64,000 bases of DNA from Rothia nasimurium (GTDB taxonomy: Bacteria > Actinomycetota > Actinomycetes > Actinomycetales > Micrococcaceae), in assembly GCF_928392795.1 (NCBI RefSeq), contig NZ_CAKMTJ010000006.1:124001-188000 (forward strand), written 5' to 3'. This document shows, in pieces, positions 15,544 to 23,298 of this stretch (its first letter is position 1; each line of letters begins with the position of its first letter). Both the position numbers and the translations under genes were made by a program. Below the pieces are notes generated by a model. That model made no database searches and was not told the origin of the DNA. It saw only the letters and a list, made by a program, of their open reading frames with translations.

Positions 15544-15778
15544 AAAAGCAGCATACTCCAGCACCTAACGAGAGCGAAGCCCCGCAGAGTCGAACTCAGC
15601 AACAACCTGTAGGCCTATTAGCCCACGTCAGATACTGAAATCTGTGGATAACTCACGGTTCCGGGCGTAATCTGCTGTCAAAAACCAGGCAAGAGCACGA
15701 AAACCCTTGCCATGGCACAAACCCAGCACTATAAACACACATAAGACCTAGTCACAAAGATGTCACCAGGAGACCCTC

Positions 15779-16459
15779 ATGAAACACACTCCCACCCGCA
15801 ATCTTGCCCTAACAGCTATCGCGCTACTAGCTCTTACAGGTTGCAGTGCGCAGGCAACAGGCTCAGTTCCCGAACCGGATTCAAGTACCACGACTTCCGC
15901 GGTAGCAGCCACCTCTGCGAGTGCCGTTGAGGAAACTGCCAGAGCAGAAGAAACGAATTATTCGGGTGGCTCAAAAGCACCCGAAGGTGAATATCGCGCT
16001 GCTGACGAGCACGGCCCCGCCCAGAACGTGCCCAAACCGGTTGCTCCAGAAGGCATGAATATTGAGTCTCCAGAGGCGATGGAAAAATTTATTGTGTACT
16101 GGCAGGAGATGCGCAATTATGCTTACCAGACCGGCGATACCTCAGAGGTGAAACTACTAGTCGACGAATCCCATACTAAAGAACATGAATTCTATCAATC
16201 ACTGGAAGAGATCTATGCCTCAGGGGGGTGGGTTGTCGCTGGTGGACTTACCATCCACTACAACAAAGAGCTCATTGTCTCTCTAGGAAACGGAGAATAC
16301 TCAGTCGGGAGCAACTTTGAAGCAGAAGACTCTGTTCTCTGGTATGACGGTAAAGCAATCTATAACGACAACTCAGATTCAATAAGTAAGGGCGTAGATT
16401 TTCGCCTGAAATTCCAAGATGGGGGTTGGAAGGTACTCAGCACAAAGGAGATTAACTAG
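15779..16459 (+). CDS. DUF6318-like lipoprotein
   Basis: 226 aa, ATG preceded by AGGAGA. The signal peptide ends with a lipobox, LTGC (Cys22). A Ser/Thr/Ala/Glu-rich linker of about 60 residues follows, then a compact domain with MEKFIVYWQEMRNYAYQTGDTSEVKLL, which resembles DUF6318 lipoproteins common in Micrococcaceae. No enzyme motif is visible, and the function is unknown. Its stop overlaps the GTG start of the next gene by one base (TAGTG), indicating translational coupling. Confidence 0.6.
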   Translation: MKHTPTRNLALTAIALLALTGCSAQATGSVPEPDSSTTTSAVAATSASAVEETARAEETNYSGGSKAPEGEYRAADEHGPAQNVPKPVAPEGMNIESPEAMEKFIVYWQEMRNYAYQTGDTSEVKLLVDESHTKEHEFYQSLEEIYASGGWVVAGGLTIHYNKELIVSLGNGEYSVGSNFEAEDSVLWYDGKAIYNDNSDSISKGVDFRLKFQDGGWKVLSTKEIN

Positions 16460-17436
16460 TGCGGATTAAAGTATTTTCAATCTCTTGTGCGCTTTTACTA
16501 GCTGTTTTGAATGTATCTCCGGGGGCTCATGCTACCTCATCAGGTGAGGCAGACGATGATGGATTTAAAATCGATATCATTGAGAGCTTTATCAAGTCTG
16601 AAGATGGTGTAGATAGTTCGGATGAGGCTCCTCCTGAGTATCAAGTCCACGATGAGGGTCTCCCATCTGCGGTTAAACTCATCTACTTCGATAAGCCCCG
16701 AGGCCCCAACCGTGCAGCCCTCCAAGTAGGAGGCGTGCCCTCCCCGGGAACCTACTGCCTAGCAGGCAACGGTGACCTCGGCGTCCTCTCCCTCGTCCCA
16801 GCCGACTGGGCCGACGGTGCAGACACCCCCTACAACACTCCCCAAGGCCCCATCGGCTGCGTCCCCCTCACCCCAGCAGAACTCGAAGCTGCAGGCCTAG
16901 AAATCGCCGAAGAAAACGGGCAAACCGTGCTACGCACCATCCGCGTCACCCTCACAACCCACGACTTCGACACCTTCCCCATCGCAGCCGCCACACCCCA
17001 GCAAGAACGCGCACCTCACACCCTCAAAAACTACAACACCAACTTCTGGGCCGACCCCAACCCACAAGAATTCACGCGCACCATCAACGGCCAAAACGTC
17101 GTACTTCGCGCAACCCCCATCTCCTACACCTTCGACTACGGAGACGGCGCCGCCCTCGGGCCAATTACCTACCCCGGCTACCAGCTCGGCGCGGACGTCT
17201 GGGACCAGCCCACCGACACCTCCCACCGCTACACAGACCCCGGCGACTACTACTTCGCCCTGACCACCACCTACCGCGGTGAATACTCCGTCGACGGCGG
17301 GCCTTGGCAGGTCATCGACGGAACCGTCAGCCGCACCAGCGATCCGCAGCTCGTGCGGGTCTGGCGTACCAAGGTTGGGTTAGTTGCCGACGACTGCGCC
17401 GCGAGTGCGGACGCCTGGGGTTGCACCACCGGCTAG
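16459..17436 (+). CDS. Secreted protein with PKD-like beta domain
   Basis: 325 aa from GTG 16459, coupled to the lipoprotein stop. The signal peptide is about residues 1-26 (cleavage after AHA). The middle contains YFDKPRGPNRAALQVGGVP, then Cys-containing loops (TYCLAG, IGCVP). The C-terminal half has a PKD-like pattern: ISYTFDYGDGA..., SHRYTDPGDYYFALTTTYRGEYS. It ends with two further cysteines (DDCAASADAWGC). It has no membrane anchor, so it is probably exported and may associate with the co-expressed lipoprotein. No function is known. Confidence 0.55.
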   Translation: MRIKVFSISCALLLAVLNVSPGAHATSSGEADDDGFKIDIIESFIKSEDGVDSSDEAPPEYQVHDEGLPSAVKLIYFDKPRGPNRAALQVGGVPSPGTYCLAGNGDLGVLSLVPADWADGADTPYNTPQGPIGCVPLTPAELEAAGLEIAEENGQTVLRTIRVTLTTHDFDTFPIAAATPQQERAPHTLKNYNTNFWADPNPQEFTRTINGQNVVLRATPISYTFDYGDGAALGPITYPGYQLGADVWDQPTDTSHRYTDPGDYYFALTTTYRGEYSVDGGPWQVIDGTVSRTSDPQLVRVWRTKVGLVADDCAASADAWGCTTG

Positions 17437-17788
17437 TTCCACTACCAGCCAGCGTAGAAACTTCACTGGAAAAGTATTTTCTTAGGTTTCGCACAGGTTC
17501 CCCGAACTGAGCTCAAAGGTTAGGGTGCCATAGTTAAAGACATGAGGACGAGGAGAGAAAACCTCACCACCTCAAGAGACTGAGAATCTCACCGTGGCGA
17601 TGAGTCACCCCTTTCAGAGAAATGTGTGTAACCTCTGAAGCTCCTCCCGTGAGGGATAGGTGCGAAAGAAATGTGTGTGTATGAGAAAAGGTCGCAACCA
17701 GAAGGTTGCGACCTTTTCTCTGCCCTCCAAAAATAGTAAGCAATGATATAATTGGGTGGAGTAGGCAAACAATAAGGAGGTTACCGCC
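17437..17788. other. Gene-free interval
   Basis: The 352 bases between the secreted protein and the small membrane protein hold no credible ORF. Two near-copies of AGAAATGTGTGT (about 17618 and 17667) and the terminator at 17683-17720 are the only structures noted. A 94-aa frame on the minus strand overlaps the next gene and has no coding features. Confidence 0.5.
17683..17720 (+). terminator. Strong intrinsic terminator
   Basis: A perfect 17-bp stem, GAGAAAAGGTCGCAACC (17683-17699) with GGTTGCGACCTTTTCTC (17704-17720), with a 4-nt loop and a T-rich flank. It insulates the lipoprotein/secreted-protein operon from the next gene. Confidence 0.85.
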
Positions 17789-18211
17789 ATGACAACACCC
17801 TTACAGGCCGCCGAAAAAGTTGGATACCAGGCCAATGGAGCACCCTGGAAGCCTTCCCTTCTGCTCGCAGCCATATACACAGGCATGCTCGCCGTCATAC
17901 TTGCAGGACACGGCTACTTAGCTGGGCTCTTCCCGCTCATATTCATCCCCATCTGGTACACGCAAGATCAGTCCAAACTCAAATATGACCGTATCGAAAC
18001 ATACACCCGCACCAGCTACACCGTTATCTCCCTAGCAACTCTCGTTATATGGTTTTTTACCGTTATGTGGCTTATTCTCACCGAGCCAGAAACAGATGCC
18101 TGGTCAAACATTGCAATCCTCATCAGTAGCTTTGGTGCCCTCACCATGGCAGCCCGGTTCGCGATGCCCTGGATTCATAAGAGTAAACCCGTCATACCCA
18201 ACAACAAATAA
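17789..18211 (+). CDS. Small four-helix membrane protein (1 of 3)
   Basis: 140 aa; ATG preceded by AAGGAGG. About four hydrophobic helices (near residues 25-45, 48-60, 78-100, 108-128), a short N-terminal cytoplasmic tail and a basic C-terminus. I do not recognise a family. It heads a group of three genes encoding proteins of nearly equal length (140, 141 and 136 aa) with the same layout, each with an RxAMPW/RWAMP-like or HWVMIGYHP motif close to the C-terminus. They may be diverged paralogues. Confidence 0.5.
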   Translation: MTTPLQAAEKVGYQANGAPWKPSLLLAAIYTGMLAVILAGHGYLAGLFPLIFIPIWYTQDQSKLKYDRIETYTRTSYTVISLATLVIWFFTVMWLILTEPETDAWSNIAILISSFGALTMAARFAMPWIHKSKPVIPNNK

Positions 18212-18278
18212 CAGGCAACTCTAGCCTGACTAGAACCTACAGTTCTACAATGGTAGAAATCTCAAGGAGGAGATTCCC

Positions 18279-18704
18279 ATGACCGAACAGACCATCCAGT
18301 CCCAGCCGGCCGTGCAGCAGGCGTCCGCGCCCTACACCTACGAGGAACGTATCGGCAACCGCTGGGCACCAACCCTGCTCTACACCATAGGAGCATCATT
18401 CGTGGCAGCCGCTATCCTGTACGAGCTTTACCCGCTAATGTTTGTGGGGCTCGGTTGCGTCATGACGTACAGTTTCGTGTTTGCGCGCCGCCCCGCACAG
18501 ACTGCCCCCTCCGACATCAAACCCAGCTACAAGATAGCGAGCAATCTGATTTATATGATTGCCATCATTGCTCTTTTAGAGCCCGCAATTAATGGCAATG
18601 CGCAGGAGACCTGGCGCCTAATTGCCATTATCGCCCTGGCTTTCACATTTAGCCATTGGGTCATGATTGGCTACCACCCCATCGAGAGAACCACTCATGA
18701 CTAG
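18279..18704 (+). CDS. Small four-helix membrane protein (2 of 3)
   Basis: 141 aa; ATG preceded by AAGGAGGAG. A 25-residue hydrophilic N-terminus rich in Gln/Ala precedes about four membrane segments. It is similar in size and topology to its neighbours on both sides, with the C-terminal HWVMIGYHPIE in the position of the RWAMP-type motif in the others. The next gene begins within its last codons (8-bp overlap). Function unknown. Confidence 0.5.
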   Translation: MTEQTIQSQPAVQQASAPYTYEERIGNRWAPTLLYTIGASFVAAAILYELYPLMFVGLGCVMTYSFVFARRPAQTAPSDIKPSYKIASNLIYMIAIIALLEPAINGNAQETWRLIAIIALAFTFSHWVMIGYHPIERTTHD

Positions 18705-19107
18705 CTCCACAACCAAGAGCCTAGTCTTCGGGGCGCCAGTTTGGCCATCGTTGCTAGCAGCCTTCGGGTTTAGCCTTATAGCCTGGGTGGATCACGTCGA
18801 CAGTATCTGGTTCAGAATGGCTAACGTCCTCCTTGTCTATATCGGGCTTAACCTCATGCCGTTACCAAGGACCTTCACACCGGTTAAACCCGCACTCATT
18901 TCTCTCGGAGCATCACTTCTCATCATTGCCCTGCTAGTCGGCACCACCATTCTGGTTCACGAGGTTCTCCTCCCCGAGCCCTTCGCACAGAGCGTCCCCG
19001 GCGCAGTTGCCAACCAGGCCATCACCGGGCTGGTCGCTTTCGTGCTCTTCCGCTGGGCTATGCCGGTACTTCCCAGCTACGAGGGTAAGCACGCATCCAA
19101 CCGCTAA
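18697..19107 (+). CDS. Small four-helix membrane protein (3 of 3)
   Basis: 136 aa from ATG 18697, overlapping the previous gene by 8 bp; a 30-bp longer frame is less likely. Four hydrophobic stretches and a C-terminal FVLFRWAMPVLPSY motif recall protein 1 of this group (ARFAMPWIHK). A strong hairpin follows 23 bp after the stop. Function unknown. Confidence 0.5.
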   Translation: MTSSTTKSLVFGAPVWPSLLAAFGFSLIAWVDHVDSIWFRMANVLLVYIGLNLMPLPRTFTPVKPALISLGASLLIIALLVGTTILVHEVLLPEPFAQSVPGAVANQAITGLVAFVLFRWAMPVLPSYEGKHASNR

Positions 19108-19129
19108 ACCAGTACCGGAAATACACAAA

Positions 19130-19181
19130 GGACGCCCGCCCCACTCCCCTGCCGCAAGGCAGGAAGGTGGGGCGGGCGTCC
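19130..19181. terminator. Bidirectional terminator
   Basis: A perfect 15-bp stem, GGACGCCCGCCCCAC (19130-19144) with GTGGGGCGGGCGTCC (19167-19181), with an inner CCTGCC-GCAA-GGCAGG hairpin. It separates the membrane-protein group from ald, which ends at 19206 on the other strand. The inner part is closely similar to the hairpin at 60459-60517. Confidence 0.8.
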
Positions 19182-19205
19182 GCACCCTTAAGCTACCTCT
19201 AAAAC

Positions 19206-20294
19206 CTAGGCGGCAGGCAGCTCAGGGAAGGCCTCAGCAACGCCGGCAAAAGTAATCTTGCCAGCATCGGTGTTCAGGCCCAGAGCCAGGTCAGGGTTGT
19301 TGGCCAGGGCCTCGTCCACACCAGCAGCCAGCTTCAACACATAGGGCAGGGTGGCATCGGTCAGGGCGATAGTCGAAGTACGGGGCACAGCACCGGGCAT
19401 GTTAGCAACGCAGTAGTGACGGATGCCGTCCACCTCAAAAATCGGGTCAGCATAGGTGGTGGGGCGGGAAGTCTCGAAGCAGCCGCCCTGGTCAATCGCG
19501 ACATCAATCAGCAGGGTGCCGGGCTTCATAGTCTTCAGATGCTCACGGCGCACAACCTTAGGAGCCTTAGCGCCAGGAACCAGAATCGAACCAATAATCA
19601 CATCAGCCTCAGCGATTTCACGCTCAATATTCGCGGGAGTGGAGTTCAGCACGCGCGCAGTAGACCCGAACAGATCAGACAGTTCACGCACACGGGGGCC
19701 GTAACCCTCAAGAATAGTAACCTCAGCGCCAGCACCAACAGCCAGCTTAGCGGCGTGGGTGCCCACGTTACCGCCACCCAGAACCACCACACGGCCGGGG
19801 GCAACACCGGGCACGCCACCCAGCAGAATACCCTGACCACCCTCGGTAGCCATGGTGTACTGGGTCGCAGCCTGAGCAGCCAGACGGCCCGCAACCTCAC
19901 TCATGGGAAGCAGCAGGGGCAGGGCGCGGCCGTTACGCACGGTCTCGTACGCGATACCGCGGGTCTTCGCAGCCAGCAGGGCCTCGGTCAGGGGCTTGTC
20001 AGCAGCCAGGTGCAGGTAAGTGAAAAGGGTCAGATCCTCACGCAGGTACTTGTACTCGGATTCAATCGGCTCTTTGACCTTCACCAGCAGTTCAGCCTGG
20101 TTCCAGGCCTCGTCCTGGCTGACCAGGGTAGCGCCTGCCTTCTCGTATTCCTCGTTGGAGAAGCCTGCGCCGAGCCCGGCGTCCTTCTCAATCAGTACTT
20201 CGTGGCCAGCCTGAACAAGAGCCAGCACGCCGTCGGGGGTGAGGCCAACGCGCTGTTCCTGGGGCTTGATTTCGCGGGGTACGCCAATGCGCAT
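19206..20294 (-). CDS. ald: Alanine dehydrogenase
   Basis: 362 aa from ATG 20294 ([20 protein letters not shown]), with GGGAG upstream; the ATG at 20309 is not needed. It has the N-terminal catalytic segment with ECH-type residues ([14 protein letters not shown]), the NAD-binding [18 protein letters not shown], and the [17 protein letters not shown] and [11 protein letters not shown] signatures. It interconverts L-alanine and pyruvate with NAD, in nitrogen assimilation or alanine catabolism. It is a single gene, with its promoter in the 20.3-kb interval. Confidence 0.95.
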   Translation of the reverse strand: MRIGVPREIKPQEQRVGLTPDGVLALVQAGHEVLIEKDAGLGAGFSNEEYEKAGATLVSQDEAWNQAELLVKVKEPIESEYKYLREDLTLFTYLHLAADKPLTEALLAAKTRGIAYETVRNGRALPLLLPMSEVAGRLAAQAATQYTMATEGGQGILLGGVPGVAPGRVVVLGGGNVGTHAAKLAVGAGAEVTILEGYGPRVRELSDLFGSTARVLNSTPANIEREIAEADVIIGSILVPGAKAPKVVRREHLKTMKPGTLLIDVAIDQGGCFETSRPTTYADPIFEVDGIRHYCVANMPGAVPRTSTIALTDATLPYVLKLAAGVDEALANNPDLALGLNTDAGKITFAGVAEAFPELPAA

Positions 20295-20372
20295 GAGGGG
20301 GTCTCCCATTCATTTTCGTCGTTGAAAACTGTTGCGTTAATCAGCCTACGCCCTTTTGTTGAACGAAGACAA

Positions 20373-20417
20373 ACCGCCCCGGGTTTTCTTCATATTTCTA
20401 AGAAAATCCGGGGCGGT
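20373..20417 (-). terminator. Terminator downstream of the original DUF3151 end
   Basis: ACCGCCCCGGGTTTTCTT (20373-20390) pairs with AAGAAAATCCGGGGCGGT (20400-20417), one mismatch, loop of 9. It begins 6 bases beyond the left copy of the DUF3151 3' end at 20424. This indicates it terminated DUF3151 before the Abi cassette was inserted. Confidence 0.75.
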
Positions 20418-20423
20418 CAGGGG

Positions 20424-20454
20424 CTAGGCCAGCTCGGCGGCGGCAGCTGGGTCG
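20424..20454. repeat. Left direct repeat of Abi cassette B (duplicated DUF3151 3' end)
   Basis: 31 bases matching 21622-21652 with one mismatch (T/C at 20448). On the minus strand it encodes DPAAAAELA followed by TAG, the C-terminus of the DUF3151 protein. It is adjacent to that gene's apparent original terminator. Confidence 0.82.
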
Positions 20455-20469
20455 AAGATTTGAAGGCAT

Positions 20470-21441
20470 CTATAGAGAGGGGAAAAGCATTCCTTCTTCA
20501 TATGTTGCATCGCTACTGACAAGCTGCCATAGCTCAGTTGAGTACGTCTCGTCTCCTTGAATATGGTCCACCCAATCAGACAACAGACGCAGAATATGAA
20601 CGGGAGCTTCCACCGGTAACCCTGAATACTCTAAACCTGTTGCGCCTTTCCACGGTGACTTTGCAACAGGACGAGTAAGACGCCTACCCCACAATCGGTT
20701 ATGGTGAGCAGCTAGGTTCCGAAAGAAATTTACGTTACCAATAGCTCGACGTAGTTCCTCAGCTCGTGTAAACCCTAAATCATCCATCAGACGCTGTATC
20801 TGGTTGGTATCTTTCCAGGTGCTCACCATCTTTGAGAGATCCCCGAGAGACATCGCCTCAACCATTGCCCACAAAGGAACCTGCTGCCCCTGATTCACAA
20901 AGTGCTGAAGATACAGCTCCTCGCGATTCAAGGTGTCTTCAATGCTTCTCATCAAAGATTCACGGCTACGAGTAAGACCCGCGTGTTTAGCCTGCCAAGC
21001 ATCTAAGGGCATCCCACGAGGCGGCAGGTTACTAGGGCGGGAGGGCTCGTATGCACTTCTCAAAAGATAGCGAGTAGGCCCGTTCTTTGCCCCTTCAGCC
21101 AGGCGAAAGGCTACCCGTGTTCTAATAATTGGTTCAATCACCTGCACACCACGAAAAACCAGTAGCCGCACCTGATCATCAAGCGAGTAGACCGTCAGAA
21201 GCTGTTCGAGAGTCGTTCCCGGCTTGAACTCATCAGCCGGAGCAGGTTCCATAAACTGCTTAAAGTAACCGCTGAAACGGTAGTAGTTCTGGTGCGCAAG
21301 GAAGTTGGCCAAAAGAACCCGCTGCGAATCGTCCAAAGGCAACCCACGCATCTCTAGTTTGGCTACCTGTTGGTCTATATCAAGCCATGGTTTGGTACGT
21401 TGCGGAGGGTGTTTTGATGCCAGGTCTGAAGGCAGAATCAT
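20470..21441 (-). CDS. Abi_2 (AbiD/AbiF-type) HEPN abortive-infection protein B
   Basis: 323 aa. N-terminal QNYYRFSGYFKQF (51-63), a VYSLDDQVRLLVFRGVQVIE helix (84-103), MSLGDLSKMVSTW (197-209), and the HEPN R-x4-H motif FFRNLAAHHNRLW (Arg241, His246). It shares the architecture of Abi A at 9912 but is a divergent member. It is likely an RNA-cleaving abortive-infection effector in the cytoplasm. The ATG at 21441 has no obvious Shine-Dalgarno; instead a long hairpin with a U-run lies directly upstream. It is the only ORF of a 1.2-kb cassette with 31-bp direct repeats and lies in the same orientation as DUF3151. Confidence 0.8.
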   Translation of the reverse strand: MILPSDLASKHPPQRTKPWLDIDQQVAKLEMRGLPLDDSQRVLLANFLAHQNYYRFSGYFKQFMEPAPADEFKPGTTLEQLLTVYSLDDQVRLLVFRGVQVIEPIIRTRVAFRLAEGAKNGPTRYLLRSAYEPSRPSNLPPRGMPLDAWQAKHAGLTRSRESLMRSIEDTLNREELYLQHFVNQGQQVPLWAMVEAMSLGDLSKMVSTWKDTNQIQRLMDDLGFTRAEELRRAIGNVNFFRNLAAHHNRLWGRRLTRPVAKSPWKGATGLEYSGLPVEAPVHILRLLSDWVDHIQGDETYSTELWQLVSSDATYEEGMLFPSL

Positions 21442-21454
21442 GTCTAAATTTTAT

Positions 21455-21522
21455 AGAAAAATCCCCGTAGCGTACACGGCTAACGGATCAGCCAGTCACA
21501 AAGGACCGTACGCAACGGGGAT
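21455..21522 (-). ncRNA. Structured leader with terminator-like hairpin upstream of Abi B
   Basis: On the minus strand, arms 21508-21522 and 21461-21475 (ATCCCCGT/ACGGGGAT ends) pair at 14 of 15 positions. They enclose a smaller hairpin, GGCT-loop-AGCC. The closing arm is followed directly by ATTTTTCT, as in an intrinsic terminator, only about 15 nt before the Abi start codon. A discrete RNA could end here with limited read-through into abi. This matches the idea of an RNA partner for Abi_2 proteins; its activity is inferred. Confidence 0.5.
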
Positions 21523-21546
21523 GAATGTTGCTCTATAGTCTACCCG

Positions 21547-21593
21547 ATTTCTGCTCGCGTGTTGAGCCTGCTCAAGGTAATCTGCTCAACATC
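21547..21593 (-). other. Additional hairpin in the Abi B upstream region
   Basis: On the minus strand GTTGAGC and GCTCAAC pair across about 16 nt (plus-strand bases near 21561-21590). It lies between the right direct repeat and the structured leader, inside the cassette. It may be part of a longer folded RNA or a binding site. Confidence 0.35.
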
Positions 21594-21621
21594 TAGAGCC
21601 ACTGGAGAACCTAGATACAAC

Positions 21622-21652
21622 CTAGGCCAGCTCGGCGGCGGCAGCCGGGTCG
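21622..21652. repeat. Right direct repeat of Abi cassette B (DUF3151 3' end)
   Basis: Partner of 20424-20454, 1198 bp away, 30 of 31 bases identical. It forms the actual last nine codons and the stop of DUF3151. The pair delimits the cassette. Confidence 0.82.
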
Positions 21653-22038
21653 GAGTCGTTCAGGAACTTCTCAATACGCTCAGCCTCGTCCGTCTCGCCA
21701 ATTGCTGCTGCAGTCTGGCCCAGAATCAGCAGGGCCTTCAGGAAGCCCCGGTTCGGTTCATGGCTCACCGGAATCGGGCCGTGCCCGCGCCAACCATTGC
21801 CGCGCAGGGCGTCCAGACCGCGGTGGTAACCCACGCGAGCGTAGGCGTAAGCCTCAAGGGTCTTGCCAGCCTTCAGGGTATCTTCGGCCAGCAGGGCCCA
21901 GGCCAGCGACGACTTGGGGAAGGCCTGCGCAAGGTCGGCAGGAGCTTCACCGGCGCGGACGCGGGCCGTCAGCTCCGGCTCTTCAGGCAGCAGGGTGGGG
22001 GCGGGGCCATCTAGCAGGTTCTTACCGGCAAGTGACAT
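21622..22038 (-). CDS. DUF3151 family protein
   Basis: 138 aa from ATG 22038 (MSLAGKNLLDGPAPTLLPEE), GGAG 6 nt upstream. The family's conserved stretch is clear: AYARVGYHRGLDALRGNGWRG, then SHEPNRGFLKALLILGQTAAAIGE, then DSDPAAAA. It is a cytoplasmic, helical, TPR-like protein of unknown function, usually next to the class II aldolase gene in Actinobacteria. Here fic and gltS separate it from fba. Its 3' end is duplicated at 20424 on the far side of the Abi cassette. Confidence 0.88.
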   Translation of the reverse strand: MSLAGKNLLDGPAPTLLPEEPELTARVRAGEAPADLAQAFPKSSLAWALLAEDTLKAGKTLEAYAYARVGYHRGLDALRGNGWRGHGPIPVSHEPNRGFLKALLILGQTAAAIGETDEAERIEKFLNDSDPAAAAELA

Positions 22039-22079
22039 GGGTACTCCATTCAACTCAAATTCTTGTAACTACAAAAAGT

Positions 22080-23291
22080 CTACGCGTGCCCGGGGAAAAG
22101 TAGGGTCTTACCTGCCTCACTCAACCGCACGCGCAATGGGCGGGACGAGGTGCGCTCAATGAGTTTTTGCTGCTCTAGCTCCTCGAGATAGGCCCTAACT
22201 GTGTTACGTGATTTCTCAAGCATCTGGGTCAGCTCATCCCAGGTAAGCCCGCGGGCACCGCTCAACAGGTAGGTCTGCCCCACAATAAAAAGCACCTCAC
22301 ATACATCAGACCCCAGTTCAGAGCTACCCTCTTTAAGACCATCAACCCGTTCACGCAGTGCCTGTATCAGCTGTTTCTTCTGCCCAAAATCATGCAGAAG
22401 CTCACGCTGGGCAGTATAAATAAGCCCTAGAATGACATGTGCAAAAGAGGTAACCTCACCGTAGTTAAGGGGCTCTTCAACATCGCTAAAGGCCCTGTGG
22501 TACTCCTCTTTTTTCTGGTTCACAACGCGTGAGAGCGTAAGCACCGTGTAGGTCGAGAGTACCTCTTGCAGCTGGGCGCTCAACAGAAAACGCCCAAACC
22601 GCCCGTTACCGTCGTAGAAGGGGTGAGCCGCCTCAAACATAAAGTGAGAAACAGCCCGCGACAGAAGAAAAGGAACATCAGCACTCTCAAGATGGTCCAA
22701 CATAGCCTGCAGCTGCTGTTCGAGGGCATCTTCACCGCGGGCCCCGGCATGAATAATTGCACCTGAGCCATCATGCACATAGACAGGGCCAGCTCTAAAC
22801 AGTCTGCCATCAGGCCGATCCTCATCGGCAATCTCTGCGCCGAAGAGGCGGTCGTAGGTTGCTCGTATCTCTTCTAAAGAGCGCGGCACATTTACTTTGC
22901 CCTGGGAGAGCTCCATGTAGAGACGGGCTATCTCTCTAAACTTCTTATTGTCAGAAGGCTCAGCCTCGAGAGCCTCCTGGATCTCCTGCCTGGTTGACCG
23001 CACGCCCTCAATCTCGTTCGTCGCTGAAATTTCCTGGGTGATGAGCTCATACAGGTAACTTGCCCGAGCAGTCGCGGGAAGACTAGCGGCAAGTTCCTCA
23101 AGAGTTCTCTCATTCAGCAGGATCTGTTCCTGCAGAAGGAGCAGCTGGGGGGTCACTGTGTAAAACAGAGTGTGGTCGCCCAGAACAAAGCTGGTTTCGT
23201 ACCCCATATCGCGGCGTTCCTGCGCGAACCTTTCAGCGGTCTGCCGGTCGAACTGGTGAAAAATGGATTTGAGGCTCCGGTATTTTTTCAT
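22080..23291 (-). CDS. Class II Fic protein with C-terminal winged helix
   Basis: 403 aa. The inhibitory helix motif TNEIEG (91-96) fits [ST]xxxE[GN] N-terminal to the Fic core, making this class II. The catalytic motif HPFYDGNGRFGR (223-234) is intact, with His223. A C-terminal winged HTH (about 335-395) contains LTWDELTQMLEKSRNTVRAYLEEL. Fic enzymes transfer AMP from ATP to target proteins; the inhibitory Glu blocks ATP until relieved. The HTH suggests it also binds DNA, and repeated 12-bp sites lie directly upstream. It ends 42 bp before DUF3151. Confidence 0.9.
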   Translation of the reverse strand: MKKYRSLKSIFHQFDRQTAERFAQERRDMGYETSFVLGDHTLFYTVTPQLLLLQEQILLNERTLEELAASLPATARASYLYELITQEISATNEIEGVRSTRQEIQEALEAEPSDNKKFREIARLYMELSQGKVNVPRSLEEIRATYDRLFGAEIADEDRPDGRLFRAGPVYVHDGSGAIIHAGARGEDALEQQLQAMLDHLESADVPFLLSRAVSHFMFEAAHPFYDGNGRFGRFLLSAQLQEVLSTYTVLTLSRVVNQKKEEYHRAFSDVEEPLNYGEVTSFAHVILGLIYTAQRELLHDFGQKKQLIQALRERVDGLKEGSSELGSDVCEVLFIVGQTYLLSGARGLTWDELTQMLEKSRNTVRAYLEELEQQKLIERTSSRPLRVRLSEAGKTLLFPGHA

Positions 23292-23298
23292 GCTCCCC

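Noticed and set aside
17614-17898. 94-aa minus-strand ORF
   Set aside because: Crosses a strong terminator and the start of a well-supported gene with a good ribosome site; no coding signature.
19416-20519. 367-aa plus-strand ORF
   Set aside because: Antisense to alanine dehydrogenase, which has full conserved motifs; the plus-strand product has no recognisable pattern.
22080-23291. Class III Fic or stand-alone death-on-curing toxin
   Set aside because: The inhibitory motif TNEIEG is N-terminal to the Fic core within the same protein, which defines class II, and the length is 403 aa.
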